Assembly (NCBI GenBank): GCA_030770535.1
Contig: JASVEC010000005.1
Span: forward strand, 992,001-1,056,000
Length of the DNA stretch: 64,000 nt
Reading direction: 5' to 3'
Source: Batkoa obscura
Lineage: Eukaryota; Entomophthoromycota; Entomophthoromycetes; Entomophthorales; Batkoaceae
This document shows, one piece after another, positions 36,280-49,726 of this stretch. Every line of letters begins with the position of its first letter. Position 1 is the first letter of the stretch. The position numbers were made by a program, and so were the translations under genes. The notes under the pieces were generated by a model. The model did no database searches and was not told the DNA's origin. It was given only the letters and a program-made list of their open reading frames with translations.

Positions 36280-36890
36280 ATTTTGAATTTTATAAATTCA
36301 ATACAATTAAAGGAATTTTTTATATTAGTTAAAATGCCGTAAAAAAAAATATTTATATAGTAATTCTGTAAATTTTAGTGTGGGTTATTCCTTTTTTCAA
36401 TAATATATTCCCACTATATTTTCATTTTAAATTACGACCATATAATCATAATCATTTTAATGCACATCAACATTTCATTAAAAGTATTTTAGTTATTAAT
36501 AAAGTAGCTTATATAATCTATTAAAAATAATATTGATTGATATTAGTTTATTCTTTTTTCAATAGTATAAGGTAGTGTTTTACTTCAAAATAACGTACAA
36601 TTCCTCAACCAAAAATCTATAGTTACATGAACATCAAAGCAATGTAAATTTTATGTAATACGATTATTTATTGTTAGGCATAATATTTAATATCTAACTT
36701 CCATTATAATTTGAAAAAAGCTCAAGGTTCCATTAGCAAAACCAAAGAAAATTTAACCAATAAAATCTCAACAAAAAACTCGATTTTTGGGGAAAACTTC
36801 GAAACTAGAAATTGAAAAAAAATCAAAAACTAAATTATCTTTTTTTTAAAAACATAATAGAAATAGAAAAAAGAAGGGAATATAGAAACT
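36280..36890. other. Intergenic, promoter side of mitochondrial EF-G
   Basis: No coding homology or repeat-family member; presumed 3' end of the complex I gene and promoter of the EF-G gene. Confidence 0.5.
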
Positions 36891-39466
36891 ATGAGTTTAA
36901 GAAGATTAAGCAATCTATCATTAAGAGCCATCTCAAAGAGATCGAATCCAATAGGAAAGAGAGTTATCAATCTCAATTTCTATAATGAGGCTCAAAAGGT
37001 TAATAGCATGACTAACAATTTCAATTCAATTTATAAATTCAACCCCATTCGTAACTATTCAGCCTCATATTCCCCTTCTTTAAACATTTCTGCTCCACCA
37101 GAAGGCGTTGAAGAAAAAGATTGGGTAAAAAGATTACATTTTATATTCTAATTCATTTAATTTTTCCTCTTAGTTACGTTTAAATCGCTTAAGAAATATC
37201 GGTATCTCAGCACATATAGATAGTGGAAAAACCACTTTAACTGAGCGCGTTTTATTTTACACCGGTAGAATCAAGGAGATTCATGAAGTACGTGGTAAAG
37301 ATAACGTTGGGGCAAAGATGGATTCTATGGAGCTAGAAAGAGAAAAAGGAATCACCATTCAATCTGCTGCCACCTATTGTAAATGGAATGAAACCAATTT
37401 GAACATTATTGATACCCCTGGTAAGTTGTTTAGGCTAAAATCATTAACCAGTTAATTAAAACTCGCTTCTAGGTCACGTTGACTTCACTATTGAAGTTGA
37501 AAGAGCATTGAGAGTGTTAGATGGTGCAGTATTAGTATTATGTTCAGTGTCTGGAGTACAATCCCAAACTATCACCGTAGATAGACAAATGAAAAGATAT
37601 AATGTACCAAGAATATCATTTATTAATAAGATGGATCGTGCAGGTGCTAATCCAGACCGTATTGTGGAGCAGATCCGAGCAAAGTTAAAGATCCCATCAG
37701 CAGCACTTCAAATCCCTATTGGCACCGAAGATAAGTTTGCTGGTGTAATTGATCTGATTGAAATGAAAGCCATCTATAATGAAGGTTACAGAGGTTCAGA
37801 TATTGTTACTAAAGAGATACCACAGGATTTGATGGAAAAAGCAAAGATCAAACGTATGGAATTAATTGAAAATTTAGCCAATGTGGATGACGAAATAGCT
37901 GAATTATTTCTAATGGAAGAAGAACCAACTTCTGAACAATTGTCGTTGGCTATCAGAAGAGCTACTTTGGCATTGAAGTTTACACCTGTAATGATGGGTA
38001 GTGCCATTAAAGATAAAGGTATCCAAACCTTATTAGATGGTGTTGTTAAGTTTTTACCTAAACCATTTGAGGTTAAAAATACTGCTTTGGATCTTAAAAA
38101 CCAAGAAGCTGTAGTTGATTTAGTACCTTACTCAAATAATAACTTTGTTGGTCTTGCTTTCAAATTAGAAGAAGGAAAATATGGTCAATTAACTTATGTC
38201 CGTGTTTATCAAGGAGAACTTGTTAAAGGAACCAATGTCACTCACATCAAAACTGGTAAAAAGATCAAGATTGCCAGATTAGTGAGAATGCATTCAAATG
38301 AAATGGAGGTAAGTAGATCATTATGGCATAAAATTAAAAAGCAACTCAACACTAATCTTTTTTATTTGTTTAGGATGTTGATAGAGTAGGTGCCGGCGAA
38401 ATCTGTGCATTGTTTGGTATTGAATGTGCTTCCGGGGATACTTTTACTGATGGCAAAGTCAACCTTTCAATGGTAATAACTAAATATTGTATTATGACAT
38501 ATTTTTAACAACAATTTTTTATTATAGACATCAATGTTTGTACCAGACCCAGTAATATCACTATCATTAACACCAAAAACCAAAGATACAGGCTCCTTCT
38601 CTAAGGCCTTAAATAGATTCCAAAAAGAAGATCCCACATTTAGAGTTCATTTAGATGCTGAAAGCAAAGAAACCATTATTTCAGGTATGGGAGAATTACA
38701 CTTGGACATTTATGTTGAAAGATTAAGGAGAGAATATGGAGTGGATTGTGTGACTGGAAAACCACAAGTAGCATTTAGAGAAACAATTACTCAAAAAGCA
38801 GAGTTCAACTATACCCATAAGAAACAAACTGGTGGTTCTGGACAGTTTGGTCGTGTTATTGGTTACATTGAACCCATTGATCCAACTGAGTTTGAGAATG
38901 CCGAAGATGAAGATATTACTGTACCTGAATTCCAATTCTTAGATCAAGTAGTAGGTGGTACTATCCCACAAAATTATATACCAGCTGTAGATAAGGGTTT
39001 CCAAGATGCTTTAGAAAAGGGTCCTTTGGTTGGTCACAGAGTTAAGGGTGTTAAAGTAGTACTTGAAGATGGTCTTGCTCACTCTGTAGATTCCTCAGAA
39101 TTAGCCTTCAGAACTGCCGCTTTCCATGCCTTTAGAGAAGCTTACCCTAAAACTAGTCCAGTTGTATTAGAACCTATCATGACTGTAGAAATCAGTGCAC
39201 CAGTAGAGTTCCAAGGTACTGTAATGGGATCTATCAACAGACGTAAGGGTACTATTGTTGATTCAGAAGTACAAGAAGATTATTTCCAAGCCGTGTGCCG
39301 CGTACCATTAAATAATATGTTTGGGTATTCCACAGAGTTAAGATCCGCTACCCAAGGTAAAGGTGAGTTTACTATGGAATATTTTGAGCACTCCCCAGTC
39401 CCACCTTATGTTCAAGAAGATATGGTTAAAGATTATGCTAAGAAAAAGTCTGAAGGTAAAGCATAA
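36891..39466 (+). CDS. MEF1: Mitochondrial translation elongation factor G
   Basis: Five exons: 36891-37124, 37174-37420, 37473-38308, 38374-38472, 38528-39466; 784 residues. An N-terminal presequence rich in Arg, Ser and Asn ([20 protein letters not shown]) precedes the GTPase domain: P-loop [14 protein letters not shown], switch region [20 protein letters not shown] (split by intron 2), [10 protein letters not shown]. Later come domain II ([20 protein letters not shown]), [51 protein letters not shown] and [20 protein letters not shown]. It is the mitochondrial EF-G1 type that translocates the ribosome. The presence of this gene, complex I subunits and PDK shows a respiring mitochondrion, ruling out an anaerobic hydrogenosomal fungus. 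Confidence 0.95.
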
Positions 39467-39904
39467 GTTAATCCAAAATTTTAGAAAGAAGCATTAGAAT
39501 AAATAATTATATTATATGGTTTAATTTTATTTTTCCAATAAACTTAGATATTTAAACTTAATCAAATGGCCTTATTTTTAATATTACTATTTTTGCAAGT
39601 TAAAAGGTTTTTTTTTAATTTCGAATAAAACACTGGTATATAAATATGATAGCATTTATATAAGTAAAATAAAAGGCTCAAAAGTATAAGACTACCACAC
39701 TTAGAAACGTTTACTTCTGAACATCTTATTATTATTTAACATTCAATTCGAACAAATCTTAATAATTAGCTCAAAAATGTACTCATATATTAAATAAATA
39801 ATCCCTTATACTTAAAAGATTTTAGTGTAAAAAACTAATAGGATAAGACAAAATAGTATAAATAGATAAAGATTTTATTTTAAAATTTCGATTAGTTAAG
39901 AATA
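39467..39904. other. Convergent intergenic region
   Basis: Between the 3' ends of EF-G and ERG6. Nothing recognised. Confidence 0.5.
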
Positions 39905-41208
39905 TTAATTTTCTGGTTTACGACCAACCAACATAAACATAGGAGTAAAGATACCTAATTTAGCTCCCTCAATCAAATGATCTTGAGCAACTGAAAGTAC
40001 CTCTGACATATGGGATGTACCCTTTGGTGCTATCCCAACAGATTCTAAAACGCTAACCTATTAAATTTAAATTAATAAATTTATAATTGAATACAATAAT
40101 ATAACTTACGAGACGATGGGTGACTGATTTTCCGAATTTAGTACGGAAGAATCCCATAATACCATCTGAAATACGTCCTTCTAATGGTACATACCATGGG
40201 ATATCATTACCAGCAAATTGGGTAATATCTTTAGAGTATTCAACTTCAAAACCAACAGATTTAAAGGCTTCTAAGGCTTCATCACAAGTGAACAATTTAG
40301 CAATACCATCACCCTCCTTTAAAAAAACATAAATAAATAAGATCATTATATTCCTATTTGATTACCTCAATACCAAGAGAAATACGCTTATGCTCTGGGT
40401 TAGTTTCATCGTATTTATCGGTCATACACCATTCATATAAAGCAACTCTACCTCCTGGCTTTACGACACGGAACATCTCTCCATATACCCCAGCAAGTTT
40501 AGGGGCGTGACAAGTGGCCTCAATAGCATAAGCTCCATCAAATGTGTTATCTGGAATTTCCATGTTCATGAAATCACCTTTAACAAAAGCACATAAATCA
40601 GAGATACCAGCAGTAGCGGCATAACTGGCTGCCCTTTCAAGTTGATAAGCATTATTGTTGAAATGGGTTACATGTGCTCCAGAAAATTGAATCATTTCAC
40701 GAGCTGGTCCACCAACACCACAGCCTACATCCTAATTAAGGTGATTAGCCAGGGTATATTATTGGATTTTGTGTAACTTACCAATACTTTCATACCTTCA
40801 ACAAGACGTAACTTTGAAGCAAGGAAGTGTTGGTGGCGGGCAATAGATTGGAATAAGCTTTCGCCTTTATACATACGAGCGAAATGAAAAGAAGTTCCCC
40901 AGCCATACTAAAAATATCAGTTAAATAAAAAGTATTAAAATATAAACAAACGCTCTTACTTCATAAAGATCGGTAGATAAATTGTAGTAAGCATTAACCA
41001 ATTTGGTGTAATTGCTAGCTCTCTTTTCCAAGTTTTTCTCATCTTCTTCTCCAGTTCTACGACTGTCCCAGAAACTCTTGTATTCATCAGCGATTTCTGA
41101 AGCTAATGCTTTATCCTTATTAGCTACCTTTTCAAAGAATGTCTGACTGCTGCTGACACTTCCATGGAGTTTTTTTGCTCCTTCAATATCTGCTTGATGG
41201 CTGCTCAT
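39905..41208 (-). CDS. ERG6: Sterol 24-C-methyltransferase
   Basis: Five exons on the minus strand: 41208-40960, 40907-40782, 40731-40366, 40316-40110, 40057-39905; 366 residues. The enzyme transfers a methyl group from S-adenosylmethionine to C-24 of the sterol side chain, the step that distinguishes ergosterol-type sterols. Motifs: NAYYNLSTDLYEYGWGTSFH (sterol site), DVGCGVGGPAREM (SAM motif I), NNNAYQLERA, GAYAIEATCHAP, VVKPGGRVALYEW, IEEGDGIAKLFT, EVEYSKDI and IPWYVPLEG. The intron 3 acceptor was chosen as AAAG|GAG because it restores the family spacing IE-x-GDG. It acts at the ER or lipid droplets. Codon use suggests good expression. Confidence 0.96.
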
Positions 41209-42589
41209 TTTTGGCTTGTTTTGTTGAAAAACTTTGTGCTTTAGGGTTTAGTTTTTCGGCTATTTATAGCTTTTGAGTTTAAATTATCGTATGTTTTTTT
41301 TCTGGAGCATTGGTTTGAAATTAGATCCCTTTCATTCGTTAAATTTTGATACGTTATTATTTAGCCAATCAAGAAATGTTCTTTGTGTTAAGATGTTTTT
41401 CGAGTTTTGAAATTGACGGCTGAAGATGACCCCACATTTCTATATTTGGTAGTTTTCTTAAACATGAAAAATGATTGCAAAAAAATAAAATTTATTTTAC
41501 TTTCCTGTTGATTTATAATTAAAAAAGCTTTTTTTGGAGTCCTAATTATGATTGTTCTCTAAATACAAATCAAAATAAAAGGCAACACTTTCTTATTAGT
41601 TATTAATAATACCGCGTTCCTTTACTCTAAGTTCATTTTAATTAAGATTATGCTATCCAAAACTTTTAACTATAGTAACAAATTGTTCATAACAAACTAA
41701 TTCCTGCCCAAAAATTCAGGGATAAAATGGATACTGATTCCAGTCAGGTTCTGAATAGAACTTCAAAGTTTTATTTGAATGACCAGCCTATGCTAAGGTT
41801 TTAATAAATATACGAGTGAAATTTAAAGGTTATTCTTATTAGTGCATAATATATGTTTTAATAATCTCGGTTTTGGATATTGGTATATAATATATAATTT
41901 ATATATAAAACTCATTTGAAATTTAATATATCATAGCCTTGGCTGCTTTATCAATTTGATTGTAACTTTCATTAGAAAAAGATTCTCAAGGTTATTTTTA
42001 AAGTTACTATTGTTTTTCTTGTGTTTGTTAATATTAAAATCACTTTGGTAAATAATGATTCGAATAGTAAACAGTCTTATACTTTGTTAGTTCAAACTCT
42101 AGGTTTAAGAGTGAATAGGGCTATGATTTTTATTTCAAATATCTATCTACTAAAGCATCTCTAATTTAATTTCACTGGGTTGCCTTTGATGCTGCCAGTT
42201 TGTAAAATCTGGCTTGTTGGTTTTGGTTTTGCCAAAAACCAACTTAGCAAAGCTGAATTGAAAATGCTGTATAAACAATGATGTTACACAAAATAATTAT
42301 AAGATATATTCAATCCATTTATTATATTCCAAACTTTGATTATTTATAACCAAATATTTTGTTCATGCTAATCAATAGTTTGCTTTGAATTTCATCTCAA
42401 ATTTACTCAACCTCATCTAAATCATTTAAATGCAAAAAAATGCTAGCAGTTTCTCCAAATATAGAAATTCCAACCCCTTTCCAATATCATTTTAAATTAT
42501 GACCTAATTTTTATGTTTGGCTAAGTTAAATCAAAAAGTATAAATGACATGAAAAAACTTCACCTTCATAACTTTTCTATTTATAAAAT
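41209..42589. other. Divergent intergenic region, ERG6 and DUF4112 gene
   Basis: Nearly 1.4 kb with no coding homology, MITE or tRNA. It is less A-rich than other spacers near ERG6 (41210-41420). Presumably promoters of both flanking genes. Confidence 0.5.
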
Positions 42590-43123
42590 ATGGTAAAGAT
42601 TGAAGTATTAGATTCGGATTCGGAAAATGAGTACCAATATGAGAGTAGTAACAACACGCGTAGAAGGACCAGAAAGGGAGGTAGGAACGGAAATAATTTT
42701 AAAGTAAAACCAGAAGTTGTTTTTAAGGTATTTGAACGCAAACATCCGTCCACTATTAAACGAAGTGCTGCTAAACAGAGCTTAAAAAGAGTTAAGAAAC
42801 TGTCAGAAACCCTAGATAACTTTAGTTTTAATCCTTTTCCAATACCTATTGGTTTAGATGCAATTATTGGCCTCATACCATGGATTGGTGACCCTATAAC
42901 TTTGATGTTGGCTTTATTCCAGGTATACTTGGCTTTTACGGGATTAGGTTTACCTTATGCAGTTGTTTTTAAGATGTTATTTAATGTATTTTTGGATTTC
43001 TTTATTGGTATTATTCCATTTGTTGGTGATTTGATTGATACGATGTTTCAAGCTAACGTAATGAATCATAAGCTGGCTAAAGAGTATTTTGATAGCAACG
43101 TACATCTTTATCAGGAAGGATAA
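42590..43123 (+). CDS. DUF4112 small membrane protein
   Basis: Single exon, 177 residues. After an acidic start (IEVLDSDSENEYQ) and a basic stretch (NTRRRTRKGGRNG), the DUF4112 signature follows: LDNFSFNPFPIPIGLDAIIG, LIPWIGDPITLMLALFQVYL, GLPYAVVFKMLFNVFLDFFI, GIIPFVGDLIDTMFQANVMN. The two Ile-Pro-x2-GD motifs and two hydrophobic hairpins suggest a membrane protein. The family is common in fungi and bacteria and its function is not known. The ATG is the first in frame and is preceded by an A-rich leader. The neighbour downstream is convergent (acetyl-CoA transporter). Confidence 0.85.
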   Translation: MVKIEVLDSDSENEYQYESSNNTRRRTRKGGRNGNNFKVKPEVVFKVFERKHPSTIKRSAAKQSLKRVKKLSETLDNFSFNPFPIPIGLDAIIGLIPWIGDPITLMLALFQVYLAFTGLGLPYAVVFKMLFNVFLDFFIGIIPFVGDLIDTMFQANVMNHKLAKEYFDSNVHLYQEG

Positions 43124-43229
43124 AGAATAACATAAAATTTTAAATATAATAATAGTAATAAGTAATAAAGTTTTATATTTTTTATTTTTATATTTTTATT
43201 TTTATTTTTATAATATCTAATTATGCCGT

Positions 43230-45373
43230 TTAATCTTTACGAATTTTCCATTCAGAAGGCGGGATAACTAGTTGAAATATTAATTAAACTTTTAGGTTTG
43301 AAATGAGCTGTTTACCTTCTAACCGTTTAATTTGCCTTATAATGAAGAAGACCCAAATGAATAAAGCCAAAATACATGTCACTGTATTGACCAAATAATA
43401 TCCATCTGTAATCAAAGTACATGTCCCATTCAAAGCAGCACATTGTTTTTTGCCTTCTTCCTTAACGCATGAGAATACTAAAAGTAAAAGATAAATTAGG
43501 TAAATAAATAAATTAAAAGATAGTCTTACTTTGACCAGAAACATCCTTTACCGAACATTCAGCTTTGCTAAAGTATTCTACCGCTTCTAATATAAAAAAT
43601 TTAGGCCAAGTGCCACCCAAGTTTGAGATCGTGTTTAATAGCTAAATAAAAATTAACAAAATAAACCAATTTTAAAATAAGTACAATAAATAACCTACAG
43701 TCATATAAGTACCCCCAATATAAGGATCTGCAATTTGGTTGAAAAAGGCACAGATTCCTACAAATTGTACGGTCCTATTAAGATATAAAGTAAATAATAA
43801 TCATATAATAATAAAAACAAAATTACGATGTAAAGGAAGTAACTACCCCGGATAAAATAACAATGGAGATATACGTGCTGGTTACGCCATCTTTAGGGAA
43901 ACCATAAACTACAAACATGGATAAAAAGGAAAGGAACAGACGTGCAAAGGAAGCGTATAGCCACTGAATAAATAGTAAATATATCTCTGGTGTATTGTAC
44001 TGTGATAAATAAACTTACTGGTCTCAAAGGTCTAGGTCCATTTGATTGTTTGGCAGCATAATAGCCTACAACCATTTGAATAGGGAAGTCGATCAACACA
44101 ATGGAAGCCAAATCTTCTTTTTTAAAACCCATTTCAATCATCTTTAGTCCAGTCACTGCATCATTACATATGTATCCTATCTTACTTATCAATAAAATTA
44201 CCATCAACTTTTGGATTTCTATTTTAAATTATGATTTAGTGAATATATAATCGTTGCTATCTAAAAGATATTTACGTGGTAATTTAATGACCTCAAGCAT
44301 TTTTTTATATGTTTCGGTTACGTTCATTTCATCGCTTTCTTTTTCATTTTCCTGGTTGATGACAAAATTAAAATTTAATATTGAGATAGTAATATATAGA
44401 TCCTTACTTCATGCTTGAAAAATAAAATGAAAGTAACAATTACATACACAACAGCCCAAAAAGAAAGATACGAAGAAATAGATAAGACACCAACATCGCT
44501 GGGTACAGTACGGATAAACTTATTACTAAAAATGAATAAAATACCCTGTTTTTCTATACTAAACATATTGATATTACCTAAACTCAGCAGAGTTCAAAGC
44601 CAAAAAGATGGTAAATGACATAAAATATCCGGTATTTAACCCAATAGTTTGACAAGTTGAAGCATAGCTTAAGTTTTCTTCCGATAATAAAGTCAATGCC
44701 CAGCCATCAACAGCAATATCTAGTATATAATATAAGCCAAATATTCAAACTGATCAACTCATCAAAATTACCTTGAGTCGCTGCAAAAAAGATCAGAATT
44801 GCGTATAACATTGTAAGAGAGCTAACGTTCATATTGGCCTAATATTAACCCAAATCAACTTACTTCTACTACATAAAATAACAAAAAACTTACCCCATCT
44901 AATAATCCCTGAGTATAATTACCTAACCAATAAAGTAGGAAAGCAGTGAAAAATTGAATTGGAATGATCCATGTCTTACGACGTCCAATGCTCTTAATAT
45001 ATAATGAATCCACAATTGGGGACCATAATAATTTCAATGAGTAGGGATATGCTATTAAACTAAATAGAGCAATCTCGCCATAACTGAGTCTTTCTTTCAG
45101 TAAATAAGGTAAAGAACCCATGGCTAGGCCTCCGGGTATACCCTGTAGTAGGTCTGAATAATAGTTAGTCATGAGCTTTGATCTTTATGGAAATAAATAA
45201 GTACATAAGATTATTAATAAGATGATGTTCCAAGTATCGTCTGGCTTTCCTTTAATGGGGATCTCTTTTTCTTTATCTTCACTTGCGATCAACTCCACCA
45301 GTTCGATGTCATCTTGTTTCTCTAACATCTTTTTCTTGCCTCTCTTTTTTAATATCTCTTTTTCCTTCGACAT
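43230..45373 (-). CDS. Acetyl-CoA transporter, SLC33A1 family
   Basis: Twelve exons on the minus strand: 45373-45205, 45153-44894, 44838-44772, 44719-44578, 44525-44408, 44351-44276, 44218-44019, 43963-43827, 43774-43699, 43641-43530, 43477-43316, 43267-43230; 518 residues, phases consistent. Hallmarks: LQGIPGGLAMGSLPYLLKE, LKLLWSPIVDSLY, GRRKTWIIP, ATQDIAVDGWALTLLSEENL, YASTCQTIGLNTGYF, GYICNDAVTGLKMIEMGF, DPYIGGTYMTLLNTISNLGG. The Lys/Glu-rich N-terminus is cytosolic. The family (human AT-1) moves acetyl-CoA into the ER lumen for protein and lipid acetylation; fungal members are poorly studied. Exon 1 uses a GTACTT donor, accepted because it restores YLLQGIP. Confidence 0.92.
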
Positions 45374-46697
45374 GTTTTTTATATTAATTTGTGTTATTTA
45401 ATTAAACTAAGATATTTTGTCACTTGGCACTAAGTTTTTGGCCTGTGTAACAAGCCACCTGCCCCTCTTATAGGCTTTCGCTTGATTGGTGGCTTTATTT
45501 TAATTTATTGCTGCTTGTTTGTTCTTATTTAAATTCTTATAACTTTTGGTGTTTTGAAAATTTATTAATATAGTAGAATCAGTACAATTTTAAATGAATT
45601 GTTAGTAGCTATAACAATAAATGTGATATTAAGTTTTATATATTTGGTTTATTACATTTTTTTAAATCTGTGCTTACTATTAATATTTGAAATTAAAATT
45701 AATTTAACTTTGAGACTAATTTCATATATGGTATAAAAATTAAAGTTAATTAATATTTTATAATATATAATTAAAAATGACTCCAGCATTACCCTATTTT
45801 AAAGTATAGTCTTTATCATAGTACTTTTTTTTGAAAATTTAATTATAATTTGCAAGTTTTAATTTTACTATTTCAACTTAACTTAATAAACTACAATAGC
45901 TTGTCAAATAGCTTAAAAAAATCTTGATTAAAAAAGTATTTAAATCAACATTTGAAAAATAAATAAACTTAAACTTACATCAAATATGATAACAAATAAC
46001 TTACAAAACTTCAATTAGCAAACTTTAAATATCAAATATAATTTAATACTGGGTAATATTAAATTCCTCCCCTACACTTTATCTTAATAAAAATGGAGAA
46101 ACCAAGGATAATTGACCAATGATATTGAGTTTGTTTTTATAACTAGGTAAACATTCAACTTTTCAACAGATTAAACACATAAAGATCCATTACTCAAAAT
46201 AGTTAAATTTGGAAGCTAACCGTTAGTGTTCTTTGTTATTTTATTATAATAATATCATAAACTTTCCTATTCTAATTTTAACATTTTGATATTTTTTAAA
46301 GAATTTAATAAGTGATTTTATGATTTTATTTTAAAAATTGTAAAAAGTCCCCTTATCTCTTTAAGATTAATTCTATTTTAAGCTATTAAATAAGCGATCC
46401 ATTTTTATAAAAATTATAATTTCAACTCCCCTTTTTTTAAAAGTAGTCAACCAAACTTAAAATAATTCACTACGAATTATACACTGATATCAATAGCTCA
46501 ATTAATACTACTACTAATACAGTTGACGTTTACTTTTAGCCAATATCATTTACTTTTATTATACTTTTATTATATACTTTACACTATAATACTATAATCT
46601 ACCACCTTCATTACTCTCAGTTTGATATAATTATTTTTTTATTACTACAACCGCCTTGAATTAGTTATTAATTTAAACTTAACTCATATAAGACAAA
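45374..46697. other. Divergent intergenic region, transporter and casein kinase
   Basis: About 1.3 kb of very AT-rich DNA with no gene, MITE or tRNA found. Contains both promoters by position. Confidence 0.5.
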
Positions 46698-48443
46698 ATG
46701 CCAGTAAATCGACAGAGTAATAACCATACGATAGCCAACTTGGGTGCTTCTTCAGCGATGGGGATGGGCTCACCAAACATCATAGGTGTTCACTATAGAG
46801 TGGGTAAAAAGATAGGGGAGGGTAGTTTTGGAGTGATCTATGAAGGTGAGTGACTATACAGTTGATAGTATCATACTACTAAGACCTTTTTCATTTTGAC
46901 GTTATTTTAACTTTAATGTTATAGGGGTAAATATGTTAAATAACCAACCTGTAGCGATCAAATTTGTAATTTATAATATTACTGTTAAAAATGAATCAAT
47001 AAACTAATTTTTGTTAATTAGGAATCTAAAAAATCTGACGCCCCGCAACTAAAAGACGAATATAGAACCTATAAAATACTCCAAGGAACCGGTAATATTT
47101 GAATTTATAAATAATAAAAACCAATATTTATTAACTTTATATTCAAATAGAGGGTATCCCAGCAGTATACTACTTTGGAACTGAGGGGCAACACAATTTA
47201 CTTTGCATTGATCTATTAGGAAAAAGTTTAGAAGATTTATTTGACTTATGCCAACGCAAGTTTAGTATCAAAACAGTGGCTATGTTGGCTAAGAATATGG
47301 TAATTACAACTTTTTCCAATTAACTCCATTCAATTAACTCAATATTTTATCCAGATAGCGCGCGTTCAATCAGTCCATGAAAAAAGCTTAATTTATCGGG
47401 ATATTAAACCGGACAATTTTATGATTGGGCATCCCTCTACCCCAAACGCTAATATGGTGTTTATGATTGATTTCGGTATGGCTAAGTTTTATAGAGATCC
47501 AAAAACAAAGCAGCACATCCCGTACAGAGAAAGAAAAAGTTTAAGTGGTACCGCTAGATACATGAGTATCAATACCCATTTAGGGCGAGGTAAGAAAGGG
47601 TATAAGTTGATGGAATTAAATATTAAAATTTAAATAGAACAATCGCGTCGAGATGATCTTGAATCTTTAGGACATGTATTCATGTACTTTTTACGAGGAT
47701 CGCTCCCATGGCAAGGGTTAAAAGCAGCCACAAACAAACAAAAGTATGAAAAGATTGGAGAAAAGAAACAAACAACAGGAATTGAAGAGTTATGTCGAGG
47801 ATTTCCAGAAGAATTTGCAACTTATTTAACCTATGTTAGAAAATTAGGCTTTGAAGAAACACCTGAATATGATCAGTTAATAAATTTATTTGAAAGGGTG
47901 TTGAGCAATAGTAATGAGTTAGACGATGGCGTATATGATTGGATGTTATTAAAGGGTAAGATGAGTGAGGCTAAGGTCAATAGAGCATCCAATATTAATT
48001 CAGGTGATAAATTAACTAGACAAGCTACATTGGGTACTTCAAAACTTTTAAATGCTCAAAATGAAAGCTTATTGATTGGTGCTACTTCCAATGTCTCTAA
48101 ACATACCGATATTAATACCCCCAGACCGAGTTTACAACGTGGTCCCAGTGGCAACAATACCAGTGCATTTAGTCCTAAGCCTATCAATCAATTACCCAAT
48201 GTGGTCTCTAGCCCAATATCACCCAGGTTTGAAGTGTCGAACAAATATCCAATGGAAGGTAGGGAACCTTATCAAGTAAATAATGAAGCAAGTGCCTATC
48301 AAGCAACCCCAATGAATTCTGCCGCATTGACATCGACACCCTTGAATAAATCACAGAATCCATTTACGACTTCGCATATGGATCAAAATGAAGAAAGTAA
48401 AACATCATGTTGGGGTAAACTGTTTCCATTTTGTGGTAGATAG
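46698..48443 (+). CDS. Casein kinase I, membrane-associated YCK type
   Basis: Six exons: 46698-46845, 46925-46965, 47022-47091, 47151-47299, 47355-47589, 47638-48443; 482 residues. The kinase core starts [20 protein letters not shown] with Lys in PVAIKFESK. Catalytic loop is [14 protein letters not shown], activation segment [13 protein letters not shown], substrate region [26 protein letters not shown] (split by intron 5). This is the CK1 signature SIN motif. The C-terminal ~170 residues are Ser/Asn/Pro-rich and end [12 protein letters not shown], with cysteines that could be palmitoylated as in yeast Yck1/2. Those kinases act at the plasma membrane in nutrient sensing, endocytosis and morphogenesis. 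Paralogue assignment is inference from the tail. Confidence 0.93.
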
Positions 48444-49027
48444 AGTTTTCGTTTTTTTTTATGTTTTGTATTCAGCATCTTTAATATTAAAAAAGTGTCC
48501 TTTTTTATTTTTTTCATTTAGTTTTTCTGAGTTGAACATAAAGTGATATTTTTTATTTTATTGTTCTGGTTCAATTTTAAAGTTTGTTTATTATTGTTTC
48601 AACCATTGGTTAGTGATAAATTGATATAAATTTCAAGTTTTTATATAGATGGGTATTTTTTAAATGCTGAACTATTTAAACTATTGATAATAAATAGAGG
48701 GAGCTTTTATTTCAATTTAACAATAAGGAGAAATAACAGTGAATTTAGCATGTAAACAAAAATAAATTATGAATGAGTTGTTAAGTGGGGTTAAGAATTT
48801 CTTAATATTTTACTTTTGCGGATTCATTTTTACTGGAAAAAGCTCTAATCCTGAAACCTCTTATTTATAAACTGATTTACTAGATATTGAAAAAATATAT
48901 AAAATATGACTATATTATTACAATCATAATAAAAATAAAAAACAAATACAATGAGTATACTGATTATAAGTTCTTCAAGTATGTTAATATTTTAATGTAG
49001 TTAAAAATTTAATCAACTTTATTATTA

Positions 49028-49058
49028 ATAAAATAAAATAAAATAAAATAAAATAAAC
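49028..49058. repeat. (ATAAA)n microsatellite
   Basis: About six tandem AAATA units in the spacer downstream of casein kinase I. No coding context. Confidence 0.7.
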
Positions 49059-49227
49059 TACATTAAAAATGATTCAATAAAACTAATAATATTTATCTAA
49101 CAAACAACCATAATATTATTAAAAACTAGGATATGTACTTATAAAAAAAATTGTATCAATTAAATTAAAATATCAAAAAATAAATGAATAACTTTTTAAA
49201 AGTCGAATTTATAAAATAATAAAAAGT

Positions 49228-49326
49228 TGAAGATGTTTTTTTGATTTCATTATTTTTTTATCTTTTAAGCGCTATTTAAGTGGAAAAATTGTTAGTAAAA
49301 TCCTTAAATACAAAAATACATCCCCA
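49228..49326 (-). mobile_element. MITE copy 11
   Basis: 99 bp copy, left end diverged (TGAAGATGTTTTTTTG), right end AAATACATCCCCA. Flanking TA not preserved. Confidence 0.8.
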
Positions 49327-49392
49327 GCTATAAAGACGAGTATAAATATAATCCATAAAGCTTAGAAATATTTTAGAAATATTTTAATTACA

Positions 49393-49493
49393 TGGGGATG
49401 TTTTTTTTGGCTTCATCACTTTTTCCATTTTTTAAGCACTATTTGAGCGGAAAAATTGTTAGTAAAATTCTTAAATAAAGAAATACATCCCCA
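49393..49493 (-). mobile_element. MITE copy 12
   Basis: 101 bp copy, TGGGGATGTTTTTTTTGG to AAATACATCCCCA. Right flank TA, left flank CA. Confidence 0.85.
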
Positions 49494-49536
49494 TATTGAT
49501 AAATAAGTATGTTTATATTTAGATAATACTAGCATA

Positions 49537-49636
49537 TAGTGATGTTTTTTTGGTTTTATTACTTTTTCGATTTTTTAAGCGCTATTTGGGCGAAAAGATT
49601 GTTGGTAAAATTCTTAAACATAAAAATACATCCCCA
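49537..49636 (-). mobile_element. MITE copy 13
   Basis: 100 bp copy, left end TAGTGATGTTTTTTTGG, right end AAAATACATCCCCA, flanked by TA on both sides. Confidence 0.85.
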
Positions 49637-49726
49637 TATTGGTTTTTATAATTCATTATTATGATTATTATAGAATAAAATATTAGTTTAAAGTTGGTAG
49701 TTTTACTAAATATCCATCAGTCTAAA

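Larger units (their letters stand above)
48444..49726. other. Intergenic with three clustered MITEs
   Basis: No protein gene. Contains an (ATAAA)n tract near 49028 and three MITEs in the same orientation within 410 bases, ending 90 bases before a tRNA-Ser gene. Confidence 0.6.

Noticed and set aside
42577-42876. 99-residue minus-strand frame
   Set aside because: Antisense shadow of the DUF4112 gene, which has clear family motifs.
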